Assembly (NCBI GenBank): GCA_003221375.1
Contig: QHRI01000176.1
Coordinates: forward strand, 1 to 11,924
Reading direction: 5' to 3'
DNA: 11,924 bases
Source of the DNA: Verrucomicrobiota bacterium
GTDB taxonomy: Bacteria; Verrucomicrobiota; Verrucomicrobiia; Chthoniobacterales; UBA10450
Part shown: piece by piece, positions 1 through 6,594 of the stretch
Numbering within the stretch: the stretch's first letter is position 1
Layout: each line of letters opens with the position of its first letter
The notes under the pieces: model-generated
Databases searched by the model: none
What the model was told of the DNA's origin: nothing
Seen by the model: the letters and a program-made list of their open reading frames with translations, nothing else
Translations under genes and position numbers: made by a program

Positions 1-1
1 C

Positions 2-328
2 GTCGTGCGCAAGGAGTTGCTGTCCGGACTTGCGCTCGGCTTGATTCTTGGAACGATCGGTTTCTTCCGAATCACGCTGTGGCAATACTTGCACATTTTC
101 GATTACGGAAAATATCACTGGCTGGTGGCACTCACTGTCGGATCTGCGCTTGTCGGGGTCGTGCTTTGGGGAACTCTGAGTGGCGCGATGCTCCCCTTTT
201 TGCTGCGCCGTTGCGGACTCGATCCGGCGGCCTCGTCAGCACCATTTGTCGCCACGTTGGTCGACGTAACAGGACTGGTAATTTATTTCAATGTCGCGCT
301 ATTCGTTCTTCGTGGGACCTTGCTGTGA
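2..328 (+). CDS. mgtE: MgtE-family Mg2+ transporter, C-terminal part (5' end outside window)
   Basis: The frame is open from the window's left edge to the TGA at 326-328, so only the last ~108 residues of a membrane protein are present; the GTG at 5 is probably an internal codon. About three transmembrane segments are visible: one from about residue 5 to 25, one around the stretch [15 protein letters not shown], and a last one at the C-terminus. The motif [16 protein letters not shown] is the hallmark of the last part of the MgtE pore domain; family knowledge places a pore-lining Asp in this kind of motif. MgtE proteins are homodimeric inner-membrane Mg2+ channels gated by cytoplasmic N and CBS domains, which would lie upstream of the window. 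The gene faces the M28 peptidase gene convergently across about 90 bp. The family call is firm; metal specificity cannot be checked here. Confidence 0.88.
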   Translation, partial: VVRKELLSGLALGLILGTIGFFRITLWQYLHIFDYGKYHWLVALTVGSALVGVVLWGTLSGAMLPFLLRRCGLDPAASSAPFVATLVDVTGLVIYFNVALFVLRGTLL

Positions 329-418
329 TTCGCTAGGTGTCCACGACTGTCGAAGTATTCTCTTTACTAATCCGAGCGCGCACTGATCTACAATTAAACG
401 CTACTCTTCGATCGACGG

Positions 419-1462
419 CTACAGTCTATCCAGCTCTTGAATTACTTTCTCCATGCCGCTGACCACGAGCGTGAAACGATCGTAATCGAGCTTGTCGGGC
501 GTATCGCTGGACGAGTGATAATACGGATAACGAAACGGCGCGGTGTCGGTGACCATGATGGCCGGGTAACCATGCTGCCAGAATGACCATTGGTCCGACC
601 AACTCACGCCGGGGATGAACGCCGGAAGCGAGGCGCCTTCAGAGGGGATCTTTGCGTGTTTGCGGAACAGCGTGATAACGCGACGTAGCAACGCGCGCGA
701 CTTAACGTTGCTGACGAAACCTATGAAGTTTCCAACGCTGGGGTAAAATACGCCCAGACCCGGCGACGGATATGTTTGCGAGTGCGGTGCATCGGAAAAG
801 TAACCGATTGTCTCCAGACTGATCATTGCGGAGATCTTGTCGCCGCGTTCCTTGCATCTGCGGGCATAAACCAGGCTGCCCATTTCACCGGACAAAAAAT
901 AGGGCGGTTCCTCATTCACGAATGCAACAAATCGCAACGTTTTGTTAGGCGTCCACCGCGGCGAACTCTGTTCTGTTTCGCGAGCAGCAAACCGCTGCGC
1001 CAACGCCAGAACTGCTGCGGCCCCGCTCCCGTTATCGTTCGCCCCGGGCGAACCAAATACCGAATCATAATGCGCGCCGATCACGATGATCTCCGGGCGA
1101 CTCCCTGGAATTTCCGTCTCGATATTGTGGCAGGACTGTCCCCGCATCTGGTAGCTCTCTCTTCGGGTCCGTAGACCGGTGCGCAAAAAAGAATCTTCGA
1201 TGAAATCAGCTGCGGCATTGAGCTGTGCGTAATGCCACATGTTACGCTCGCCGATTTCTCCCGCGAGCTTCTGCACATTCGCACGGAGCTCTTCGCGCAA
1301 CACAACTTCATCAGGCGACAGCGGCCCCGCCGCCGACACATTCTTCCCGGGCATCCTCATTCCAAACCACCAGAGTAACACCAAAATTGCGACGACGACG
1401 ATGGTGATGCGCAGTGCGCTAAAGACAAGTGACCGCAACACGGCGGGAACGCGCCTGCGCAT
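419..1462 (-). CDS. Membrane-anchored M28-family zinc metallopeptidase
   Basis: A 347-residue protein. A basic N-terminus (MRRR) and one hydrophobic segment (about residues 13-34) suggest an uncleaved signal anchor with the catalytic domain outside the cytoplasm. The M28 pattern of two co-catalytic zinc ions is visible: His131 and an Asp in GAHYDSVFGSPGANDNGSG (Asp143), the Glu pair in FVNEEPPYF (184-185, catalytic base and ligand), a Glu in ISLETIG (217) and a late His in YPYYHSSSDTPDKLDY (316). M28 enzymes are mostly aminopeptidases or carboxypeptidases, with some glutaminyl cyclases in the same fold; the NEEPP and ETIG motifs resemble the uncharacterised bacterial M28 aminopeptidase-like group. 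The substrate is unknown. A purine-rich GGAG lies about 13 bases before the ATG, rather far for a ribosome binding site. The gene looks intact and is followed by a convergent mgtE end. Confidence 0.9.
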   Translation of the reverse strand: MRRRVPAVLRSLVFSALRITIVVVAILVLLWWFGMRMPGKNVSAAGPLSPDEVVLREELRANVQKLAGEIGERNMWHYAQLNAAADFIEDSFLRTGLRTRRESYQMRGQSCHNIETEIPGSRPEIIVIGAHYDSVFGSPGANDNGSGAAAVLALAQRFAARETEQSSPRWTPNKTLRFVAFVNEEPPYFLSGEMGSLVYARRCKERGDKISAMISLETIGYFSDAPHSQTYPSPGLGVFYPSVGNFIGFVSNVKSRALLRRVITLFRKHAKIPSEGASLPAFIPGVSWSDQWSFWQHGYPAIMVTDTAPFRYPYYHSSSDTPDKLDYDRFTLVVSGMEKVIQELDRL

Positions 1463-1549
1463 TTACGCAATTTTTCTCCGAAATCGCAACATGCAGAAAC
1501 TGATCAGCAAGATCGACATGATGATTCAGTGTTCGTGACTGGTGTGCGC

Positions 1550-1740
1550 TTACCTTGCTATCCCGACGATTTTCTGAAAATGTTTCTTTTGCTCGATTGC
1601 GTCCAGCATGAATGCGGCCACGGCTTTGCGGGCGAGGGAGAAACCCATCTTCGGTCCGGCATCTTCACGGCTTCGATAGGTCAGATAATTTTCCTCAGTG
1701 AGAATAGTTTCAATTTGTCCCTTTCCGACCTTGTCTTTTT
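1550..1740 (-). pseudogene. 3' fragment of an NAD(P)-binding SDR-like gene
   Basis: Directly after the permease stop, a minus-strand frame stays open for about 63 codons to a TAA at 1550-1552. It has coding-like codon choice but no credible start of its own; the frame only opens inside the permease gene. The peptide contains GFSLARKAVAAFMLDAIE followed by a KIVGI-type ending. This resembles the C-terminus of atypical short-chain dehydrogenase/NAD(P)H-binding proteins, where a segment like ISRADVADFMLD is followed by a short tail. That match is from memory and moderate only. The fragment seems to be what remains of an oxidoreductase gene whose 5' part was lost, perhaps when the efflux operon came to lie next to it. 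Alternatively it could be a short orphan ORF starting at an internal ATG (GPKMGFS). No Rossmann glycine motif is present. Confidence 0.45.
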
Positions 1741-2883
1741 CTAGTCCAAGGTTTGCCGGTAGCGTTTTATTCCGATCGCCAAGACGATCACGGCGAAGAG
1801 CACGATTTGCCAAAGCTGCAGGCTGACGTCGATGACGTTGTTCCCTTTCAGCAAAATGCCACGAACGATGCGCAAAAAATGCGTGAGCGGAAAACCTTCC
1901 CCGACCACTTGCGCCCAGTGCGGCATGCCACGGAATGGAAACATGAAACCGGAAAGCAAGATTGAGGGAAGAAAAACAAAGAAAGCCATCTGGACAGCTT
2001 GCAGTTGGTTTTTCGCGATGGTGGAAAACGTGATGCCCATCGCGAGGTTCGCGATAATGAAAACAAGCGCGACGATTGCCAAAAGCAGAATGCTCCCCTG
2101 CATTGGCACGTGAAAGAGAAAATAAGCTGCGACGAGAATGACCGACACCTGAATGTAGCCGACCAAAATGTAAGGCACGATTTTTCCGATAAGCACTTCG
2201 CTCGGTCGGGTCGGCATCGAAAGGAGATTTTCCATCGTGCCGCGTTCGCGCTCACGGGTAATGGCCAGACCCGTGATCATGACCATCGTCATGGTGAGAA
2301 TCACGCCCATCAGACCAGGGACGATGTTGTATTGAGTGATCACTTCGGGGTTGTAGAGCGAGTGCACGCGCAAATCGATCGGGCCGCTGGTCGCAGCGAG
2401 CGGGCTGAGCATTCCCTTCAAATCATTTTGCAACGCGGTATCAAAGAGCGGTTCTAACGAGCCGAGCGCAATTCCGGTGGCCGCAGGATCGGTTGCGTCA
2501 GCCTCAACCAACAGTACCGGGCGGTCGCCGCGCAAAAGATCGCGGCTGAAATTTTGCGGAATGTTGATGACAAACTGCACCTGCCCGCGTGCGAGCAGAT
2601 TGTATCCTTCGCGCTCGGTTTTCACTTCGCGCACGAAATCGAAATAAGAGCTGTTCTTCATCGCGTAGAGTAACGTTCGTCCCTGCGCCCCTTGGTCAGC
2701 TACGAGCACGGCTGCCGGCAGATGTCGCGGATCGGAATTGATCGCGTAACCGAAGAGTGTGAGTTGAATCAATGGAATGCCGAGCATCATCGCAAACGTT
2801 AGGCGGTCACGGCGCATCTGCAGGAATTCCTTCGAAATGATTCCGCGCAGACGTTGGAACGAGAACTTAGGATGTCTTTCCAT
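1741..2883 (-). CDS. ABC-2 type transporter permease (YbhS/YbhR-like)
   Basis: A 380-residue inner-membrane permease, about the usual length for YbhS/YbhR proteins. An N-terminal cytoplasmic stretch with the typical SKEFLQMRRDRLTFAMM motif leads into the first transmembrane helix, followed by a large periplasmic domain (about residues 60-210). A cluster of helices then follows, with the conserved ABC-2 motif GLAITRERERGTMENLL (about residues 233-249) that couples to the ATPase. The last helix ends in a basic tail (KRYRQTLD). It is the last gene of the tetR-adaptor-ATPase-permease operon; its ATG overlaps the end of the ATPase gene by 17 bp. Related systems often carry two permeases; only one is present, so it would act as a homodimer. 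The substrate is unknown; relatives export drugs or other amphiphiles. This gene looks intact, unlike its two upstream partners. Confidence 0.9.
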   Translation of the reverse strand: MERHPKFSFQRLRGIISKEFLQMRRDRLTFAMMLGIPLIQLTLFGYAINSDPRHLPAAVLVADQGAQGRTLLYAMKNSSYFDFVREVKTEREGYNLLARGQVQFVINIPQNFSRDLLRGDRPVLLVEADATDPAATGIALGSLEPLFDTALQNDLKGMLSPLAATSGPIDLRVHSLYNPEVITQYNIVPGLMGVILTMTMVMITGLAITRERERGTMENLLSMPTRPSEVLIGKIVPYILVGYIQVSVILVAAYFLFHVPMQGSILLLAIVALVFIIANLAMGITFSTIAKNQLQAVQMAFFVFLPSILLSGFMFPFRGMPHWAQVVGEGFPLTHFLRIVRGILLKGNNVIDVSLQLWQIVLFAVIVLAIGIKRYRQTLD

Positions 2884-3691
2884 GATGTGGACTCCTTTCT
2901 TCCATCAAGCTGATGAACGCGTCTTCCAAACCGGATGGAATTTGTTGCCACTCGTACGCGTCACGGCGGAACGGCCTTATCGCGCGCTCGAGCTCAGCTG
3001 CATCCGTGCTGCTCACGTGCAACGAATTACCGAAGGCGACGGCTTGTTGCACGCCGGAAGTCTTGCGAAGTTCGTCGGCCAATTTCGCCAGGTCAGGTCC
3101 CTTGACCTCCCAAGTCGTTAGGCCAACACGCGAAATTACTTCATCGACCGTGCCATCGGCGAGTAACTTGTCGCGCCGCGCTTTTGGATCGACACCAGCC
3201 GTTGGCTCGTCCAGCAACAATAACTTTGGCCGATGAATGAGACAGGCTGCGAGCGCGAGTCGCTGTTTCCATCCGCCGGAAAGTTCGCCTGCGAGTTGCT
3301 TTCGCCTCTCCGCCAGCCCGAGTTCTTCGACGCTTTCCTGCACTGTTTGTCTGCGGTTCTTCACGCCGTACATGCGCGCGACGAAATCGAGATTTTCTTC
3401 AATGCTCAAGTCCTCCCAGAAACTGAACCGTTGCGTCATGTAACCGACCTCGCGCTTGATCGCTTCGCTTTCAGCGATCACGTCGTGACCAAGAACTTTC
3501 CCTCTTCCGTCATCGGCTCGGAGCAATCCGCAAAGCATTCGCAAGAACGTGGTCTTGCCGCTGCCGTTTGGCCCGAGAAAGCCGAAGATCTCGCCGGTGC
3601 GGACTGTAAGATCGACGTGATCTACCGCGGTGAGTTCGCCGAACCGCTTCGTCATTCCCCGCACCTCGATCACGTCTTCCCCGTTTTTCAT
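2867..3691 (-). CDS. ABC transporter ATP-binding protein with a missing H-loop segment
   Basis: A 274-residue nucleotide-binding subunit of the efflux operon, of the single-domain YbhF/CcmA type. Walker A is GPNGSGKT (40-47), the Q-loop Gln is in YMTQRFSFWEDLS (about 87), the signature is LSGGW (137-141), Walker B is LLLLDEP (157-163) and the D-loop is AGVDP. After PKARRD (residue 174) the protein jumps straight to KLLADGTVDEVI. In relatives these are separated by roughly 37 residues that form the strand and H-loop of the STH-YMDEAERC type. The switch His is therefore absent, although the frame is kept and the C-terminal domain reads on normally. Length also fits: relatives have about 310 residues. 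The start overlaps the adaptor stop as ATGA. ATP hydrolysis is expected to be lost or badly impaired if the deletion is real. Family call firm; functional state doubtful. Confidence 0.88.
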   Translation of the reverse strand: MKNGEDVIEVRGMTKRFGELTAVDHVDLTVRTGEIFGFLGPNGSGKTTFLRMLCGLLRADDGRGKVLGHDVIAESEAIKREVGYMTQRFSFWEDLSIEENLDFVARMYGVKNRRQTVQESVEELGLAERRKQLAGELSGGWKQRLALAACLIHRPKLLLLDEPTAGVDPKARRDKLLADGTVDEVISRVGLTTWEVKGPDLAKLADELRKTSGVQQAVAFGNSLHVSSTDAAELERAIRPFRRDAYEWQQIPSGLEDAFISLMEERSPHHGKTS

Positions 3692-4461
3692 TTTGACTTG
3701 AACTCCACGTCAACCGGCTGACCGGGGTGAAGATCGGCCGCGGCTTTCGTATCGAAAATTAATTCGACCATGAACACGAGCTTGGCTCGCGTTTCGCGGC
3801 TGTAGATGACCGGCGGCGTGTATTCCGCTTTTGGCGAGATGTAACTCACTTTCCCGACGAAGGGTTCTTTCACGCCGTCCACTTTCACTTGCGTCGTCTC
3901 CCCGTAATGAATCGCGCCGACGCGCGTTTCAGGAATGAATACTCGCACTTTGATGTTTTGCGGTGGCAACAAGACGACGACCGGTTTGCCGGCAGCCACC
4001 CATTCACCCTGCCGAAAAAGCGTGTCGTAGACCAGACCAGATTGCGGCGCCGCCTGTTTTTTCTGATCGAAACTCCAATCTGTTTGATCCAGTCGCTTCT
4101 TGTCCTGATCTCGCGTGGAACGGGCCCGATCCAAATCTTGAGGCGCGGCCACTCCGGTCCGGAAAAGTTTTTCCTGTCGCGCGAGCTCGGCTTCAGAAAG
4201 AACGAGCGCCGCTTTGATCTGCTCGCGCGCAGCTTTCTCAGCGGTCTCATCCAGCGCGAACAACGGCTGACCGGTTGTCACCTGCTGACCTCGTTGCACG
4301 GAAAGTATTTCCAATTGGCCAGCAAGCGGCGATGCAACGTAAACGAATTCCCCTTCGACATAACCTTGGAACTGATCTTGCGATTGATTGCTGCAACCGG
4401 CCAAACAGGACAGGAGCGCGATAGTCGTCGCTTTCCGCAGGAGTTGATTCATCGCGCTCAT
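3688..4461 (-). CDS. HlyD/YbhG-like periplasmic adaptor lipoprotein with shortened hairpin
   Basis: A 257-residue membrane-fusion protein linking the ABC exporter to the outer membrane. The N-terminus has a hydrophobic signal and a lipobox (LAGC, Cys at 23), so a lipoprotein is likely. The first biotinyl-lipoyl half is around VEGEFVYVASPLAGQLEILS, the second around QAAPQSGLVYDTLFRQGEWV (137-156), and the beta-barrel/membrane-proximal part has ISPKAEYTPPVIYSRETR, typical of the YbhG type. Between the lipoyl halves only about 60 residues remain. YbhG-like proteins (about 320-330 residues) have about 65 more there. The joins appear near residue 81 (AREQ/IKAALVL) and near residue 126 (RLDQ/TDWSFDQ), that is one loss in each arm of the coiled-coil hairpin. 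The start overlaps the tetR stop as ATGA; a second Met at codon 4 is an alternative start. Naturally short adaptors exist, so the loss is inferred. Confidence 0.87.
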   Translation of the reverse strand: MSAMNQLLRKATTIALLSCLAGCSNQSQDQFQGYVEGEFVYVASPLAGQLEILSVQRGQQVTTGQPLFALDETAEKAAREQIKAALVLSEAELARQEKLFRTGVAAPQDLDRARSTRDQDKKRLDQTDWSFDQKKQAAPQSGLVYDTLFRQGEWVAAGKPVVVLLPPQNIKVRVFIPETRVGAIHYGETTQVKVDGVKEPFVGKVSYISPKAEYTPPVIYSRETRAKLVFMVELIFDTKAAADLHPGQPVDVEFKSK

Positions 4462-5084
4462 GCTTTCCGTCCTTTCGTTGTAAGCGCGCCTTCGAGAACA
4501 ATCTTGAGAATCCCGGCGAAACCTTCCTTTGGCATCATGCCAAGCTCTTCCATCTTTGGCGGATTCATGATCGATTGCACCATCGCCAGCAACATTTCGA
4601 TGATCAGTTTGGCCGGAACATCCTTGCGCACCATTCCTGCCCGTTGTCCCTCCACGAAAAGTTTTCCGAAGTAGCGCTGGATTAGCGCGGCCCGGCGGCG
4701 TTCGACAACTTTGAAAACGTCCGGCGCTTTTTGGCGCATATCGCGCACGAACGGCGGCTTGATCTCGTCCAATTCGCGTTGCGTGCCGGCCAGCAAGGCC
4801 TGCAAAGTCGCTGGGAAATTATGCGTGTCCGCGCGGGTAACTTCCTTAAACATCGCTTCGACGCTTGCGAATTTATCGGCCAGCACAGCCTCCAGCAGAT
4901 CGAACTTGCCCGGAAAATGCGCGTAAAGCGTTTTCTTGCTAATGCCGAGCTCCTCCGCCAAGTCATCCATTGTCACGCTGCGAAATCCGTGACTGAAAAA
5001 GTGGACTCGCGCCGCACCGACAATTCGCTCCCGGTTTGGATCACGCTTTCGGCTTCGCGGCGGCTGCTTATGCCTGGGGTTCAT
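4458..5084 (-). CDS. TetR/AcrR-family transcriptional regulator of the efflux operon
   Basis: A 208-residue regulator, first gene of the operon. The N-terminal helix-turn-helix is clear: ERIVGAARVHFFSHGF leads into VTMDDLAEELGISKKTLYAH and then FPGKFDLLEAVLADKF (about residues 19-72). The remainder is an alpha-helical ligand-binding and dimer domain. The frame is open up to 5231, but the upstream codons are not conserved-looking and contain the promoter and operator region. I therefore start at the ATG at 5082-5084 (MNPRHKQPP), where the usual basic TetR N-terminus begins. No strong Shine-Dalgarno sequence precedes it. Its last codons overlap the adaptor start (ATGA), so regulator and exporter are translated together. 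It most likely represses its own operon until it binds a substrate of the pump; the ligand is unknown. Confidence 0.92.
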   Translation of the reverse strand: MNPRHKQPPRSRKRDPNRERIVGAARVHFFSHGFRSVTMDDLAEELGISKKTLYAHFPGKFDLLEAVLADKFASVEAMFKEVTRADTHNFPATLQALLAGTQRELDEIKPPFVRDMRQKAPDVFKVVERRRAALIQRYFGKLFVEGQRAGMVRKDVPAKLIIEMLLAMVQSIMNPPKMEELGMMPKEGFAGILKIVLEGALTTKGRKA

Positions 5085-5110
5085 ATTTACTGTTAGTCTT
5101 ATCACATTGC

Positions 5111-5138
5111 GGAAACTAATCCAGTATATTAAGTTTCC
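5111..5138. promoter_or_regulatory. Candidate TetR operator overlapping the operon promoter
   Basis: An inverted repeat with 7-base perfect arms, GGAAACT (5111-5117) and AGTTTCC (5132-5138), lies 27 bases upstream of the chosen tetR start; allowing a one-base bulge extends the arms by AAT/ATT. Between the arms the minus strand reads TATACT (5128-5123), a good -10 hexamer, which would put the transcript start about 30 bases before the ATG. No convincing -35 box is seen at normal spacing. The position and symmetry fit autoregulation by the TetR protein; binding is inferred. Confidence 0.5.
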
Positions 5139-5215
5139 TACGGTCGACTCCTGTAATTTCGATATATTTCTCTGCATATTGGGCGAGTCCTCAAGGCATT
5201 GCTTTGCCTGGGTGG

Positions 5216-5268
5216 AACGCGTTGTCCGCAACGCGTTGACAAATTAGAATGCGGCGCGCCGCCTAATT
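5216..5268. repeat. Cluster of palindromes in intergenic DNA
   Basis: Two identical copies of the self-complementary 8-mer AACGCGTT (5216-5223 and 5230-5237) are separated by six bases. They are followed by a stem formed from AATTAG (5242-5247), the perfect 12-base palindrome GCGGCGCGCCGC (5251-5262) and CTAATT (5263-5268). Just upstream is another small pair, AGGCA/TGCCT, at about 5195-5210. No gene spans the cluster once tetR is started at 5084. It could be a dispersed extragenic palindromic element, a bidirectional terminator, or both. Confidence 0.5.
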
Positions 5269-5370
5269 ACTTGCGCCTTTGGTGATCCACTTGCCATCGC
5301 CTTCGGAGAAGTCGATCCACCCAAGAAGAAACTCGCGAGTTAAACCTTCGACAAAGCCATACCGGATCGA
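5263..5370 (-). pseudogene. Possible C-terminal remnant of an unidentified gene
   Basis: On the minus strand a stop-bounded frame of about 35 codons ends at the TAG complement at 5263-5265 and includes the protein-like string EFLLGWIDFSEGDGKWITKG. It has no start codon; an in-frame TAA lies just upstream, next to the broken DUF3052 gene. It reads like the tail of a real protein, but I do not recognise the family. The plus strand also has a short open stretch here (ending at 5343), so the choice of strand is not secure. The rest of the 5085-5383 gap holds only the operator candidate and the palindromes. Confidence 0.25.
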
Positions 5371-5383
5371 TTACACACTAACG

Positions 5384-5791
5384 ATCGCTGGTTACTCATG
5401 AACACCGCTATCACAGAAACTGGGAATCAAACCTGGGCTAACGGTCATCACAATCAATGCCCCAACCAACTATCGTCGATTGCTCGGTACAACTCCCGAA
5501 AGCGTGACTTTTTCCGATCGCTTGAAGCCCGATACGGGTTTTGTCCACATTTTCGTCAAGAAGCGCAGTGAATTAGAGAAGAGATTGTCCGTCTTGCGTG
5601 AGAAAATCGCGGACACCGGAACCGTTTGGGTTTCCTAGCCAAAGAGATCAGCTAGCGTGCCTACTGACGTAACGGAAGACGTGGTGCGCGCCATCGCCCT
5701 GCCACTCGGATTCGTCGACGTAAAAGTGTGCGCAATTGATGAAACCTGGTCTGGGTTGAAATTAATGGTCAGAAGAGAGAACCGAAAATGA
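5384..5791 (+). pseudogene. DUF3052-family gene interrupted by two in-frame stop codons
   Basis: One continuous plus-strand frame encodes a complete DUF3052-like protein of about 135 residues (family identity from memory). The pieces are AGYS, stop, TPLSQKLGIKPGLTVITINA and on through RLKPDTGFVHIFVKKRSELE to TGTVWVS, stop, PKRSASVPTDVTEDVVRAIA and FVDVKVCAIDETWSGLKLMV, ending at the TGA 5789-5791. The two stops are TGA at 5399-5401, where relatives have Gly (GYSG), and TAG at 5636-5638, where relatives have Trp (SWPK). Each is one base from the expected codon (GGA, TGG). The expected start is also lost: the codon before AGY is ATC. No frameshift has occurred, so the damage looks recent or is sequence error. 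The stop overlaps the ATG of the next gene (ATGA), suggesting a former two-gene unit. The function of DUF3052 is unknown. Confidence 0.75.
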
Positions 5792-6216
5792 AAACGCGTT
5801 ACTTTGATCACATTGATTTGCGAGTGAAAAACATGGAGGTAGCAATTAAGTTTTACGGACAATTTTTGCCGCAGCTCGGATTTGTTCGTGAACGGCACGA
5901 ACCGTCGCCGCGTCCGGAAGCCGGCGGCGATTTCCATGCTTTTTATTCCGCCGGCACCGACAAGCCGTCGGAGTTTTTCGCATTTGACGAGGACAAGAAC
6001 CACCAGCCGAACAGAACCCGCATCGCATTCTGGGCCGATACGCGAGAGGAAGTCGATCGTATTGCAGAGCTGGTTCGGCAAGCCGGCGGAAAAAATCTGG
6101 AGGGTCCGGAAATCTGTGTCGATTACACCCCGGGCTATTACGCGTTCTTCTTCGAGGACCCTGACGGGAACAAATTGGAAGTCTGCTGCCGGGAAAATCC
6201 GATCATTGCTGGATAG
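5788..6216 (+). CDS. VOC-superfamily (glyoxalase/bleomycin-resistance fold) protein
   Basis: A 142-residue single-module VOC protein. It begins with the characteristic strand and helix YFDHIDLRVKNMEVAIKFYG (His8 as a likely metal ligand). It ends with the second-half signature YYAFFFEDPDGNKLEV, where Glu131 is the expected C-terminal ligand. The middle strand reads TRIAFWA, with Arg where many glyoxalase-like members have His, so the metal site may be incomplete or different. Members include glyoxalase I, ring-cleaving dioxygenases, fosfomycin and bleomycin resistance proteins and many uncharacterised enzymes; the sequence alone does not choose among them. The ATG overlaps the stop of the broken DUF3052 frame (ATGA). 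If translation depended on coupling from that gene, the upstream stop codons could reduce its expression. Confidence 0.85.
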   Translation: MKTRYFDHIDLRVKNMEVAIKFYGQFLPQLGFVRERHEPSPRPEAGGDFHAFYSAGTDKPSEFFAFDEDKNHQPNRTRIAFWADTREEVDRIAELVRQAGGKNLEGPEICVDYTPGYYAFFFEDPDGNKLEVCCRENPIIAG

Positions 6217-6258
6217 CAGGAAACGATATCACACGAAAATCTTGGTCTCGAAATACGA

Positions 6259-6561
6259 ATGTTCGTGGTTCTGTTCGCATGTGGCTCATCTGTTATCGCC
6301 AAGGGCGAGAAGTGCCAGGCTACGCTCAAACGCATCGACGACCTTCTGAACACCTACGAACTCGAGCATCCCCTAAAACACTTCCCGAGCACGCTACGAG
6401 AATTTCAGAACTTCGCCGCCAAGAAGGGCAAGTCGCTCGACCTTATGATGTTTTCACGTTTTGAATACAAGCGGCGCGGGACAAGCCTCTTGATGTCATA
6501 TACGTGCAAAGAAACGGGAGAAAGCGCCGCAAGCGGGTGCTCAATTGTGATCACGTACTGA
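6259..6561 (+). CDS. Small hypothetical protein, probably exported
   Basis: A 100-residue protein I do not recognise. The N-terminus (MFVVLFACGSSVIAKG) looks like the hydrophobic core of a signal peptide but lacks the usual basic start, so the true 5' end may have been lost or lie at a non-standard codon upstream; no ribosome binding site is evident. The mature part is polar and lysine-rich, with the stretch LLNTYELEHPLKHFPSTLRE and three cysteines (C20, C82, C91 approximately), two of them near the C-terminus. It begins 42 bases after the VOC gene and in the same frame, and ends just before another small unknown gene. Codon choice looks like that of the neighbouring genes, which favours a real gene. 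Confidence 0.5.
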   Translation: MFVVLFACGSSVIAKGEKCQATLKRIDDLLNTYELEHPLKHFPSTLREFQNFAAKKGKSLDLMMFSRFEYKRRGTSLLMSYTCKETGESAASGCSIVITY

Positions 6562-6594
6562 TTGTCCTTAGAGGCAGATAAATCTAACCAGACG

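Noticed and set aside
1529..1744. Plus-strand ORF with an HECGH string resembling the HExxH zinc-protease motif
   Set aside because: It is only 71 codons, lies opposite the better-supported oxidoreductase remnant, has no surrounding protease features, and the motif is short enough to occur by chance.
3233..3721. Plus-strand ORF of 162 codons
   Set aside because: Antisense shadow of the ABC ATPase, whose motifs are unambiguous on the minus strand.
3889..4674. Plus-strand ORF of 261 codons
   Set aside because: It is antisense to the clear adaptor and TetR genes and shows no recognisable protein features.
1741..5084. Novel defence or toxin system in the efflux operon
   Set aside because: All four genes match the standard TetR-HlyD-ABC-ABC2 export layout; the unusual part is the missing segments, not the gene content.
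4458..5231. Longer TetR start at 5231
   Set aside because: The extra 49 codons lie over the operator and promoter candidate and lack family features; the basic TetR N-terminus begins at the ATG at 5082-5084.
5190..5268. CRISPR array
   Set aside because: The repeated units are 8-base palindromes with one 6-base gap; there are no regularly spaced longer repeats and no cas genes.
5384..5791. Genetic code reassignment (UGA read as Gly, as in some candidate phyla) to explain the DUF3052 frame
   Set aside because: Other genes in the window end properly at TGA, including those in ATGA overlaps, and the second interruption is TAG at a Trp position, so one reassigned codon would not rescue the gene.
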